Shown: positions 1 through 7,666 of the stretch, piece after piece
How the letters are laid out: each line of letters starts with the position of its first letter
Position numbering within the stretch: position 1 is the first letter of the stretch
From: an uncultured Bacteroidia bacterium
GTDB taxonomy: Bacteria; Bacteroidota; Bacteroidia; Bacteroidales; CAJPTX01
DNA length: 45,127 nucleotides
Reading direction: 5' to 3'
NCBI GenBank assembly: GCA_938038735.1
Contig: CALHSW010000068.1
Location: 1-45,127, forward strand
Made by a program: the position numbers and the translations under genes
The notes under the pieces: model-generated
The model's input: the letters and a program-made list of their open reading frames with translations, nothing else
Databases searched by the model: none
Told to the model about the DNA's origin: nothing

Positions 1-50
1 CATCAAATTCGGATTTCTCCGGAGAAATCCGAATTTGATGCGAAGGGGGT
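1..50. repeat. Palindromic dispersed repeat, copy A
   Basis: Bases 1-40 are a perfect palindrome (left arm CATCAAATTCGGATTTCTCC, right arm its exact reverse complement, no loop), followed by CGAAGGGGGT. The same 50 bases recur at 43691-43740 in the same orientation. The left edge is cut by the window, so the four extra arm bases seen in copy B (TTCG) cannot be checked here. There is no coding content and no transposase nearby. It could be a REP-like or MITE-like element, or a protein-binding palindrome. Confidence 0.9.
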
Positions 51-216
51 ACGGCCCAGTACCGATCCGGGGGGTGTTGGGTTCGTGATGGTAGGGGCGT
101 TCCGCTGGTCTATGGAGGCCTGTGCCGTGTTGTACTTGGAGACTGAAGGAGTGGGCTAGGAAGAGGAGAAAGTCATCTATTAATGGTGAATTGTAGAGCC
201 TTTGCGTAAAATTACG

Positions 217-224
217 TACTTTTG
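217..224 (+). promoter_or_regulatory. -7 box of the sensor kinase promoter
   Basis: TACTTTTG fits the Bacteroidota -7 consensus TAnnTTTG and ends 28 bases before the kinase start codon. A TTG at 191-193 lies 23 bases upstream and is a weak -33 candidate; the better TTTG at 201-204 is only 12 bases away. The rest of 51-252 shows no convincing gene, only a 5-bp hairpin at 48-63. Confidence 0.5.
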
Positions 225-252
225 TTACCCATAAAGGATGGTTAGGTAACGC

Positions 253-2265
253 ATGGGAAAGTTTTACTATCACGTTTCGACGTGGCTGCTGGCGGTGCTA
301 TTTGTGCTATCTGGGGGTGTCCCGCCGACGCGAGCGCAGGGGAATGATTCGTTGATGCGCCATTTGCAGCGGGTGGAGCTTGCGCGGGGAGCGGGGCGTA
401 TTGAGCAGGCGAGGGCATTGCTGGACTCGCTGGATTACGAGGCGGGTGAAGATTATGATACGGATCAATTCAATCGGGATGAAAAATATGCATTAATCGT
501 AGCGCAGTACGCAGTGGCGGGATGCTTGCAGGATGAGGGCGATTTTTTAGAGTCGAGCAAGCTGTGCATGCGTTTCCTCCCTGGGCTTTGCGCCTCGGGC
601 GATTCGCTGCGAATGTTTGATGCGCTGCAGATGCAGGGAATCAACTACATGCGCATGGGCGCATATGAGGACGCCCTGCAGGTGATACTCCAGTCGGACT
701 CCATTGCCACTGCCCTGCAGGACTCATCATGCATGGGGGCATCGCTAAGCAATTTAGGATCTCTATACCTCTCCATGCGGAAGGCGCAGGAGGCGGCTAC
801 CTACTATGAGCGGGCGGTGGAAATCTCGCGGGCTATAAGCGCACCGCATGACCACTGCGTATTGGCGCGTCGGCTGAGTAATCTGGCAGAGGCATACAAC
901 GTGGCGGGGGAGGGGCAAAAGGCGCTAGAGGCGGTGAGGGAGTCGTTAAGCTACGAGCGGGCCGAAGGGCGGGAGGGGCGTCTCGCGGTGCGCTACTGCG
1001 TGTTGGGCGATGCGTATGCAGCGCTTGGCCGGTATGATGATGCCGAGAGGAGCTACACGGAGGCTCTAGCCCGCCTGAAGGAGCAAAATAATGCTGTATC
1101 GTACGCTATAACGCTAAAGCAGATGGGGGGCTTGCGCTACAAGCAGGGGCGCTACGCGGAGGCGAATGAATATTTGGTGCAAGCGCTGCGGGTCGCCCAA
1201 GAGCATGACCTGGCGTTAATACAGGAGCGATCTTTGATGTTGCTCTACCAATCCAATCGGGAGCGGGATCCCAAGTTGGCGCTGAAATATTTTGAGGAGT
1301 ATAATAGCCTACGCGATTCGATTCAGCAGGAAGATACGAAGCGGCAGATGAACCTGCTCTACGCTCGCTACGAAACGGAGCTGAAGGAGCAAAAAATACG
1401 GCTGCAGGAGTTGGAGCTGGAGTCGGCGAGGGTTGCCAAAACACGGCTGGAGGTGGGTTTCCTTGCAACTATAGTTATATCAATATTGCTAGTGGTCTTG
1501 CTGCTGCAGAAGCGGGAGAAGGCTAAGCTGCTGCGTGAGCTGAACGAGACGAAGAATAAATTTTTCTCCATCATCTCGCACGATACCAAATCAATAGCCT
1601 CGTCCATCAAAATGGTGCTGAACCAATTGCTAAGCTCCTACGGTGAGTTGCCGGACGAGGTCAAGCTGGAGATGGTGAAGGAGCTGAGCGCCGCGGCGGA
1701 TGTGCAGATGGACCTGCTGAACAACCTATTGCGCTGGGCGCACCTGCAGATGAAGAGCGACAAGTTTGAGCCCGAGGAGTTCGATCTGGTGGCAATGGCG
1801 CAGCACAATTTGGATATTGCCTCCTTCCCATTGAGCAAGAAGGGGATAACGGTGCAAGCATCATTCCCTGCGGCGTGCATGGTCTATGCGGATAAGAACA
1901 TGATAGCTACCATATTGCGTAATCTCATGACCAACGCGATAAAATTCTCAGACCCTGACGGTCGAATCGAGGTGGGCATTGAGGAACGTCCCAACGGAGT
2001 GGTGTACGCAATACGTGATTTTGGCATGGGCATGTCAGCGGAACAGGTGCAGAACTTGGGACGGATTGACACGAGGGTGGTGCGGTTGGGTACGCAGGGC
2101 GAGCAAGGGTCAGGGCTCGGGATGATCTTGTGCTTCAATATGGCGAAGCGGAACGGTGCAAAGCTGCAGGTTGAATCAAAGCCTAAGCAGGGTACCCGCA
2201 TAACCCTCACCCTGCCGAGGTCTGTAGGCTTGGGAGGCGGCAGTGCAACGAGTGAAACGAAGTAG
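253..2265 (+). CDS. TPR-containing membrane sensor histidine kinase
   Basis: A 670-residue two-component kinase of a type common in Bacteroidota. It opens with a signal peptide (about residues 1-29), then a long extracytoplasmic stretch of TPR-like helices (about 35-360), a coiled segment (365-400), one membrane span (about 401-420) and a cytoplasmic kinase core. The phosphoacceptor is His443 in FSIISHDTKS. The ATPase shows an N box (LRNLMTNAIKFS), a G1 box (RDFGMGM) and a G2 box (GSGLGM). The H box lacks the usual proline (canonical HDLRTP), which is odd. The response regulator follows after 6 bases, so the two almost certainly form one system. The TPR region probably senses a protein or peptide partner; the signal is unknown. 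Confidence 0.93.
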   Translation: MGKFYYHVSTWLLAVLFVLSGGVPPTRAQGNDSLMRHLQRVELARGAGRIEQARALLDSLDYEAGEDYDTDQFNRDEKYALIVAQYAVAGCLQDEGDFLESSKLCMRFLPGLCASGDSLRMFDALQMQGINYMRMGAYEDALQVILQSDSIATALQDSSCMGASLSNLGSLYLSMRKAQEAATYYERAVEISRAISAPHDHCVLARRLSNLAEAYNVAGEGQKALEAVRESLSYERAEGREGRLAVRYCVLGDAYAALGRYDDAERSYTEALARLKEQNNAVSYAITLKQMGGLRYKQGRYAEANEYLVQALRVAQEHDLALIQERSLMLLYQSNRERDPKLALKYFEEYNSLRDSIQQEDTKRQMNLLYARYETELKEQKIRLQELELESARVAKTRLEVGFLATIVISILLVVLLLQKREKAKLLRELNETKNKFFSIISHDTKSIASSIKMVLNQLLSSYGELPDEVKLEMVKELSAAADVQMDLLNNLLRWAHLQMKSDKFEPEEFDLVAMAQHNLDIASFPLSKKGITVQASFPAACMVYADKNMIATILRNLMTNAIKFSDPDGRIEVGIEERPNGVVYAIRDFGMGMSAEQVQNLGRIDTRVVRLGTQGEQGSGLGMILCFNMAKRNGAKLQVESKPKQGTRITLTLPRSVGLGGGSATSETK

Positions 2266-2271
2266 AAGCTT

Positions 2272-2919
2272 ATGGCGAATATTATAATAGTGGATGACCA
2301 TGCGCTGTATCGGCTGGGGGTGCGCACGGCGCTATCGCTCGGTAGGAACCGGCATAGCGTGGTGGGGGAGGCGGCTACGAGCGCGGAGCTGTTCAAGCTG
2401 CTGGAGACGGTGAAGCCCGATTTGGTGCTGCTGGATATAATACTCCCTGATGTTCAGGGCGATGAGATAGCGCGGCGGCTCAAGCGGGATTTCCCAGACA
2501 TTAAGATTTTGGTGCTCTCGTCGGAGACCAGCGAGGATGCGGTGCTGGAGATGGTGGAAATAGGGGTTGAGGGGTTCATTGCTAAGGATGGAGCGCAGGG
2601 GGATCTTTCAGAGGCCATTCGCGTAATCATGGCGGGCGAGCAGTTCTTCGGGAGCAAGATTTCAGAGATCTTGAACAGCCTACTGCTCTCCTCGCGGAAA
2701 AAGCGTGCGTCGGGCCCCGCGGATCTGTTTTCCTGCCGTGAGCTAGAAGTAATAGACTTGTGCTGTAAGGGGCTCGTGTCGAAGGAGATAGCCGAGAGGC
2801 TCTCGATAAGCGTGCGCACGGTGGAGACGCATAAGGCAAATATATTTGAGAAGCTAGGTATCTCGAATTCGGTGGAGCTGGCGCGGTACGCCTTCAAGAG
2901 CGGGCTGGTGAGGCTGTAG
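2272..2919 (+). CDS. LuxR/NarL-family response regulator
   Basis: A 215-residue DNA-binding response regulator. The receiver domain (about 1-120) has the acidic pair DD at 8-9, the phosphoacceptor Asp55 in LLDIILP, and a conserved Lys in the IAKDG loop. A LuxR-type helix-turn-helix fills the C-terminus (about 150-213: LFSCRELEVIDL, SKEIAERL, TVETHKANIFEKL). It starts 6 bases after the TPR kinase stop and is presumably its cognate output. The target genes cannot be read from the sequence. No terminator with a U-tract is visible after its stop. Confidence 0.95.
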   Translation: MANIIIVDDHALYRLGVRTALSLGRNRHSVVGEAATSAELFKLLETVKPDLVLLDIILPDVQGDEIARRLKRDFPDIKILVLSSETSEDAVLEMVEIGVEGFIAKDGAQGDLSEAIRVIMAGEQFFGSKISEILNSLLLSSRKKRASGPADLFSCRELEVIDLCCKGLVSKEIAERLSISVRTVETHKANIFEKLGISNSVELARYAFKSGLVRL

Positions 2920-3210
2920 CGTTTTAACGGATTATGCATGCCCTAATTTTAGGCTTGCCTTTCCACGCCGTTTATCTGTTCGCTGTCTCACTCTTTTTAC
3001 TATGCTCTGTTTAACAGATTGGCCGCTATCGTGAAAGTATTCTAGGAGTACGGGATGCCGGATGCTGAGGATAAGGGCGAAGGGATTGTACCTGTGTTCA
3101 GGAGTTAACCCTTAATACCAAAGCTGCGTAGCACGTTAAAACTCTGTAATACATTCATGCGATAGCAAGCCAACACTGTATCTACCCTACTGAGCTCTGC
3201 AGTAGGATTA
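2920..3210. other. Intergenic gap between convergent genes
   Basis: No open frame of note and no RNA gene were recognised. CCTACTG at 3186-3192 pairs with CAGTAGG at 3200-3206 around a 7-base loop, next to the end of the minus-strand gene. It lacks a T-tract, so its role as a terminator is doubtful. Confidence 0.5.
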
Positions 3211-4788
3211 TCATCTCATCAATGTGAAAGGAACTTCAAAGGTTTGCTCTCCATTGGGTAGCCATTTGCCTTTCAGCGTGACTTTGATCGTCTTGTTGAC
3301 CGTTGTGGAGTGCGAATCGTAGTATTCCTGCGTTAGGGTCATTTCAATGTTGTATCCGTTTTTCCGGGTTACTACAACCCCTTCCTCATCGCAGCTCACC
3401 GTGAAGGGCATGTTCGCTAGCAGGGCATCGGTTTCTATAATTTCACTTCCAGCTTTGTCGAAGTACGTCAACCAAAGCGGACTGCTCTCTTGGCCAACCC
3501 TATCAGCTTTAAAAGTGCCCTTTCCCTGCAATTCCATTTTTGCCACTTTGCGGTCGGAAATTTGAACCGTTACGGTGCGGCAGAAGGTTGGGTAGTCCAC
3601 CAGGCATACCGTTGCCACATCGTTAATGGTGTTGTTGGGAGTCGTCAGGTCTTCCAACTTGTCTGCGTAGTACTCAAGCCCAATGCCTTCGGCTATTCGG
3701 CTCGTTTGGCCGGTTTTCTGAACCTTCACGGCTCGCATACGGCTCTCAAGCCTCGGGCTTACTGTAATGGAGTATTCCATCAGTTTGCCGTCGTAGGTCA
3801 CTTCGGGGAGTAGCCAGCGAGACGCCTCGTTGATGAGGTTTGGATACCATTGTACTCCCATCTTGCTAGCATCGGAGGGGAGCGGTTGCAACACATCGGT
3901 GGCCCCTTTGTGGGTAAGGATCTCCCCGGTGGTAGTCAAATTCATTATCACGCTGTCCACTTTGAATCGGTCGCGGAATGAGAGGATACTTGTACTGCTT
4001 GTGGAGCTCGTTTTCTGCGTGAAGTACGACACCTGGTCGTCCACGTTGAAGAGGGGGAGAGTCCCTGCGGTGCCACGTGTGCCAAATGCGTTGCCGAACG
4101 AGCGGCTCGAGACGGCGAATCCGCCCCTTGGGCCTCGCGTCACAGGGTCTACGGTGACATCAAAGCGGGGTCCAGTTATCATCAGCCGGTTGATGGCATC
4201 TGCCTCGCCGCGCATTCCCGACTCTCGCATGGTGGCCACGGCGAAGCCGCCCCTAGGACCACGCGTGCCATCGTCTTCCATGACGTTAAACCGTACGCCC
4301 CCCTCGTATACGCCGAACACCTGCGTGCCTTTGGAGTTCAGCACCTCAAAGATTGGGGAGTCCTGCTCTACGTTTTTGTTGGTACCCTTCACCCGTGGCG
4401 TAGCCATGGCGAACAGCGCGTAGGGAACCGACTGCAGCTTCACAGGCGCGCCGAGGGATACCATTCCGCTCCCAACGTTTACCCGAACCGCTACGAATAT
4501 TCCCTTTTCCCAATCTACTTTGTCCATAGCTCCGGTCAGCGTGGCTCCTTCCCCGATGGCCACGTTCACGAACCCCGTTTCTTCCGTTTTTAGCCCGTTG
4601 TGCTGCTCTTGGTAGTAGACGGTGCCGTGCGCATCCTGCAGCGTCACTTCAAGGTCTATTGACTTATTCGCTACCGGGGCTCCATCCTGGTAAACGAGAG
4701 CCTGGTAGTTAAACCCATTAGGAGCCTGGGCAATCGCCATGCAGGCCCCCATCGTTGCGCCTATTAGCGTTAGAACTATTCTTTTCAT
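3211..4788 (-). CDS. Surface protein with NGFNYQA N-terminus
   Basis: A 525-residue secreted protein of unknown function. The start at 4788 gives MKRIVLTLIGATMGACMAIA, a good signal peptide ending near AQA; reading further upstream adds a poor charged leader. Residues about 22-140 match the module seen at the start of many Bacteroidota surface proteins: PNGFNYQALVYQDG, a central VYYQE strand, then LQSVPYALFA. Two identical TRGPRGGFAV segments (175-184 and 217-226) follow, and the C-terminal half is beta-rich. No T9SS sorting domain is visible at its own C-terminus. It lies 55 bases after a T9SS cargo gene on the same strand, so the pair probably forms an operon for cell-surface proteins. Confidence 0.75.
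   Translation of the reverse strand: MKRIVLTLIGATMGACMAIAQAPNGFNYQALVYQDGAPVANKSIDLEVTLQDAHGTVYYQEQHNGLKTEETGFVNVAIGEGATLTGAMDKVDWEKGIFVAVRVNVGSGMVSLGAPVKLQSVPYALFAMATPRVKGTNKNVEQDSPIFEVLNSKGTQVFGVYEGGVRFNVMEDDGTRGPRGGFAVATMRESGMRGEADAINRLMITGPRFDVTVDPVTRGPRGGFAVSSRSFGNAFGTRGTAGTLPLFNVDDQVSYFTQKTSSTSSTSILSFRDRFKVDSVIMNLTTTGEILTHKGATDVLQPLPSDASKMGVQWYPNLINEASRWLLPEVTYDGKLMEYSITVSPRLESRMRAVKVQKTGQTSRIAEGIGLEYYADKLEDLTTPNNTINDVATVCLVDYPTFCRTVTVQISDRKVAKMELQGKGTFKADRVGQESSPLWLTYFDKAGSEIIETDALLANMPFTVSCDEEGVVVTRKNGYNIEMTLTQEYYDSHSTTVNKTIKVTLKGKWLPNGEQTFEVPFTLMR
4111..4266 (-). repeat. Repeated TRGPRGGFAV segment in surface protein
   Basis: Two copies of the ten-residue segment TRGPRGGFAV are encoded on the minus strand at 4237-4266 and 4111-4140, with a 126-base (42-residue) period. 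The peptides are identical although the DNA differs at synonymous sites. The spacer reads as beta-rich protein with a further TRG. This points to an old duplicated protein module rather than a recent DNA duplication. Confidence 0.8.
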
Positions 4789-4843
4789 AGCTGTTTCTGT
4801 TTGGTATGTTACTGAATCCGACATTCGTTTGCGTTTACACCGA

Positions 4844-5374
4844 CTAGTGGAGCACCACCATTTTGGTCTGCCCCAGCGGGGCGCCATTGGGTGCGGCGAG
4901 GCGGATTAGGTATAGTCCATTGGGCAGATGGCTGCACGCTAGCACGGCCTTTCCATCGTGCGCTGTCGCGGTGCGTACCAGCTGCCCCTGCACGTTGTAC
5001 ACCTCTATGCTGTATCCCTTGATGCCCTGCGTGCGCCACGTCACGATAGCGCAATCGGAGGCTGGGTTGGGGCGCACCGTTAGCGGCAGCATCGCCTCCG
5101 ACTCCACGGGCGTTGCGCCCTGCGCAGTCGCTAGCAGTCCTTTCAGATTGGCTCCGGGGCATGCCGTAAGCGTGATGCGGCCGTCATCGCTCTTGCATAC
5201 TTTGCCCATCACGGAGCCTACGTTCCATGTTACTAGGTAGCTCGTATTGGCCACCCTATTCGCATTAAGCGCGGGTAGAAAGCTGGAACCCCGTAGCTCT
5301 AGGCTGCCCTGCGCGTAGCATCCCCACGCAGCGACGACCATCATTAGCAATAGTATCGGTAGTTTTTTCATCAT
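4844..5374 (-). CDS. Small protein with T9SS C-terminal sorting domain
   Basis: A 176-residue secreted protein. The start at 5374 is set by GGAGGG six bases upstream and gives MMKKLPILLLMMVVAAWG, a signal peptide ending at CYAQG. The last about 80 residues fit the type A sorting domain of type IX secretion: LTVRPNPASD, then YSIEVYNVQGQLV, then LPNGLYLIRL and a terminal KMVVLH. In this family the domain directs passage through the outer membrane and is then cleaved, often with attachment to A-LPS. What remains is only about 75 residues, so the mature protein is very small. A T9SS apparatus must be encoded elsewhere. Confidence 0.85.
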   Translation of the reverse strand: MMKKLPILLLMMVVAAWGCYAQGSLELRGSSFLPALNANRVANTSYLVTWNVGSVMGKVCKSDDGRITLTACPGANLKGLLATAQGATPVESEAMLPLTVRPNPASDCAIVTWRTQGIKGYSIEVYNVQGQLVRTATAHDGKAVLACSHLPNGLYLIRLAAPNGAPLGQTKMVVLH

Positions 5375-5432
5375 CCCATTCCCTCCGTTGGTTTTGTTTG
5401 CGTCACTTCCTCTCTTCATTCTTAATCTGCTG

Positions 5433-5463
5433 CGAAGTTGTCAACTACATTTGAAACCCCAAA
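5433..5463 (-). promoter_or_regulatory. Candidate promoter of the surface-protein operon
   Basis: On the minus strand TTTG (5460-5463) is followed after 19 bases by CAACTTCG (5433-5440). Spacing fits the Bacteroidota -33/-7 layout, but the -7 box departs from TAnnTTTG at two places. It lies about 60 bases before the start codon at 5374. Confidence 0.4.
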
Positions 5464-5729
5464 ATCGGTTTTCAGCTTTTGACGAAGAATCGGGTGTTGC
5501 GCTTGGTTTTTGCACGAAATACGTACGTGGGGAGCGTTGCGGTCGGCGAGATTTTGGCTCGAAAAGGGATAGCTTGGACCTAAGGATTGCAAGATTGAGC
5601 GTCTTTTGTAGCGTTTTGGAGGCGGAGGTAGCGGTTGCTTAGTTCCAGTCTAGGGCGTGCGCCATATTCAGAGATTTACTTGAGGCCCCCTGCCTATTCT
5701 AGCGATGCTGCGTTGATGGGTAGGAGCTG

Positions 5730-5763
5730 TTTGCGGTGCTAAAAGGAAATTTTTCTAGCTTTG
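5730..5763 (+). promoter_or_regulatory. Bacteroidota-type promoter of the U32 gene
   Basis: TTTG at 5730-5733, a 22-base spacer, then TAGCTTTG at 5756-5763, a full match to TAnnTTTG. Transcription should start near 5770, only about ten bases before the first possible start codon. Confidence 0.65.
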
Positions 5764-5779
5764 TACGCATGGTTGCATC

Positions 5780-7087
5780 GTGAGATTGGATGCTTATATC
5801 CATGGCAAGAGTAGGGATAAAAGGGAGAATAAAACGTTGCAGAAATTGGAGAAGAGGGTGGAGGTGATGGCGCCCGCGGGGAGCTGGGAAGCGCTTACCG
5901 GAGCTTTGCAAGGCGGTGCGGACTCCGTGTTTTTTGGGGTTGGTAAGCTCAACATGCGGTCGGGGTCGGCAGGCAATTTCACGGTGGGCGACATGCGAGG
6001 CGTAGCGGAGGAGGCGCACGGCGGGGGGGCGAGGTGCTACCTCACGGTAAACACCGTGGTTTATGAGGATGAGCTGGCGGAGGCGCAGCGCCTAGTGGAG
6101 GCCGCCGCGGGGGCGGGCGTAGATGCCATCATAGCGAGCGACCAGGCGGTGGTGGAAATGGCGTATGGGGCTGGCCTCCCAGTGCACATCTCCACGCAGA
6201 TAAGCGTGTCGAACTCTAGAACGGTGCGTTTCTACGCCCGTTGGGCCGACGTGGTGGTGCTGGCCCGCGAGCTCACGTTGCCGCGCGTTCGGGCCGTGCG
6301 GGAGGCGATAGAGCGGGAGCAGATAAAGGGCCCATCGGGGGAGTTGGTGCGCATTGAGATGTTTGCGCACGGGGCGATGTGCATGGCCATTTCGGGGAAG
6401 TGCTATCTGAGTCTGCATGCCATGAATCAATCAGCCAATCGCGGGGCGTGCGTGCAGGTATGCCGCCGTGGGTATAAGCTCTCCGACCTTGAGAGCGACA
6501 ATGCGATTGCGGTTGATAACGAGTACCTAATGTCGCCCAAGGATTTGTGCACCATCGGGATACTCGATGAGATGGTGGATGCTGGGGTTGAGGTGCTAAA
6601 GCTGGAGGGGCGGGCGCGCAGCGCGGAGTACGTGAAGACCGTTACGCGGTGCTACCGCGAGGCGGTGGACGCTCTCGCCGAGGGGAGTTACAATGCGGAG
6701 CGCATCGCGGAGTGGCGTGCGCGGCTGGGGGCGGTTTTCAACCGCGGTTTTTGGAACGGGTACTACCTAGGGCAGCGCATGGGGGAGTGGACGCGCCGCT
6801 ACGGCTCTTCCGCCACGGAGCGCAAAGAGCTTGTGGGGACGGTGTCGAACTATTTTAGCCGGCTGCGCGTGGCGGAGGCGAAGCTTAGCGCTGGGGGGCT
6901 GCGGGTGGGGGATAGGGTGTACGTGATAGGTCCCACGACAGGGGTGGTGGAGCTGACCGTAGGGGAGCTGCGCCGAGAGGCGGGGGCCGAGGAGGCGGTG
7001 GAGAAGGGGGAGGTGTGTTCGTTCCCCTGCCCGCAGCGCGTGCGCAGGGGCGATAGCGTTTATCTGCGTGTGAAGGTAGAGGGCTAG
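5780..7087 (+). CDS. U32 peptidase-family protein (TrhP-like)
   Basis: Up to 435 residues. It starts the core with VEVMAPAGSWEAL, typical of U32 proteins, and carries the family signature around EMFAHGAMCMAISGKCYLS, followed by more cysteines (GACVQVC) that in relatives help bind an iron-sulfur cluster. Several bacterial U32 members are now known as RNA or quinone hydroxylation factors (TrhP acts on U34 of tRNA, RlhA on 23S rRNA), so a tRNA-modifying role is more likely than proteolysis. The start is uncertain: GTG 5780 lies almost on the transcription start, while TTG 5837 has AAGGGAG nine bases ahead. A terminator follows the stop, so it is probably monocistronic. Confidence 0.88.
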   Translation: MRLDAYIHGKSRDKRENKTLQKLEKRVEVMAPAGSWEALTGALQGGADSVFFGVGKLNMRSGSAGNFTVGDMRGVAEEAHGGGARCYLTVNTVVYEDELAEAQRLVEAAAGAGVDAIIASDQAVVEMAYGAGLPVHISTQISVSNSRTVRFYARWADVVVLARELTLPRVRAVREAIEREQIKGPSGELVRIEMFAHGAMCMAISGKCYLSLHAMNQSANRGACVQVCRRGYKLSDLESDNAIAVDNEYLMSPKDLCTIGILDEMVDAGVEVLKLEGRARSAEYVKTVTRCYREAVDALAEGSYNAERIAEWRARLGAVFNRGFWNGYYLGQRMGEWTRRYGSSATERKELVGTVSNYFSRLRVAEAKLSAGGLRVGDRVYVIGPTTGVVELTVGELRREAGAEEAVEKGEVCSFPCPQRVRRGDSVYLRVKVEG

Positions 7088-7112
7088 CTGGGGAGGGTAA
7101 TGGAGGGTTCTG

Positions 7113-7156
7113 CCGGCCAAGGCTAATCGCTTTTTCCTAATTACTTGGCCGGTTTT
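7113..7156 (+). terminator. Rho-independent terminator after the U32 gene
   Basis: CCGGCCAAG (7113-7121) pairs perfectly with CTTGGCCGG (7144-7152), followed by TTTTCTC. The loop is long (22 bases) but the 9-bp GC-rich stem with a T-run is convincing. It begins 25 bases after the stop codon. Confidence 0.7.
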
Positions 7157-7346
7157 CTCTCCGCTTCTTGCCCCAAGGGCGGGTTTGTCGGAAGGCGTGA
7201 GCGTGCAGGCTGCGCGCTGGCAATAGTCTTTGCAGCGGGGGAACATGAAGCTCGTCAGAACGGCCAGTCAATGTGCAGACTTACCCTCTTGTTTTCTGTG
7301 TATCTAGGTAAAACTTTTACTTGTTTACGGCCTTAATGCAAAAGTC

Positions 7347-7368
7347 TTTTTTTGGGGGGGGGGGAAAA
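7347..7368. repeat. Homopolymer block T7-G11-A4
   Basis: Seven T, eleven G (7354-7364) and four A in a row. Long G runs are prone to slipped-strand changes in length. It lies about 300 bases before the susC start, within the intergenic region and not in a reading frame, so any effect would be on transcription rather than on translation. Confidence 0.9.
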
Positions 7369-7592
7369 GTAGCCGATGCAAAATGAGGTTTTCCTGCGCA
7401 ATTGTATGATGAAATACACATAGTTCCCTAGGCTGGTAAGGCGATTTATGCGCCAGAGAGGATGGTGAAGAATGGGGAAAAAAAGAGCACATGCTGAGGT
7501 GGTCTTGCGGCTCTTTCCCTTTGCGGTTTCTCGTCTCATTCCGCCTCTCTAATGTGAATAGATTCCAAATTTTGCTGTTTCGTAAATTGTGG

Positions 7593-7624
7593 CTTGCGTG
7601 TGTGGTAGAATTGATGTAAATTGC
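7593..7624 (+). promoter_or_regulatory. Weak candidate promoter of susC
   Basis: CTTG at 7593-7596 and TAAATTGC at 7617-7624 with a 20-base spacer. Spacing is right, but both boxes deviate from TTTG and TAnnTTTG. It lies 43 bases before the start codon. Confidence 0.3.
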
Positions 7625-7666
7625 AGCCGTTGGTACAAGTAAATGCAGGTTTAAAAGTAAACAGTT

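Larger units (their letters stand above)
5375..5779. other. Divergent intergenic region
   Basis: This 405-base stretch separates the minus-strand T9SS operon from the plus-strand U32 gene. It carries one candidate promoter for each direction (5433-5463 minus, 5730-5763 plus). A short open frame at 5388-5642 shows no signal peptide, motif or ribosome site and was not accepted as a gene. Confidence 0.6.
7088..7666. other. Long leader region before susC
   Basis: A 579-base stretch with a terminator for the U32 gene (7113-7156), a 7-T/11-G/4-A homopolymer block (7347-7368) and a weak promoter-like pair near 7593-7624. Short open frames here have no supporting features. Confidence 0.7.

Noticed and set aside
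3186..3206. Hairpin as a terminator for the minus-strand surface gene
   Set aside because: Only a 7-bp stem and no T-tract on the minus strand, so it is left as an unassigned structure.
5388..5642. 84-codon plus-strand frame in the divergent region before the U32 gene
   Set aside because: No ribosome site or motif, and it overlaps the start of the T9SS cargo gene and its promoter on the other strand.
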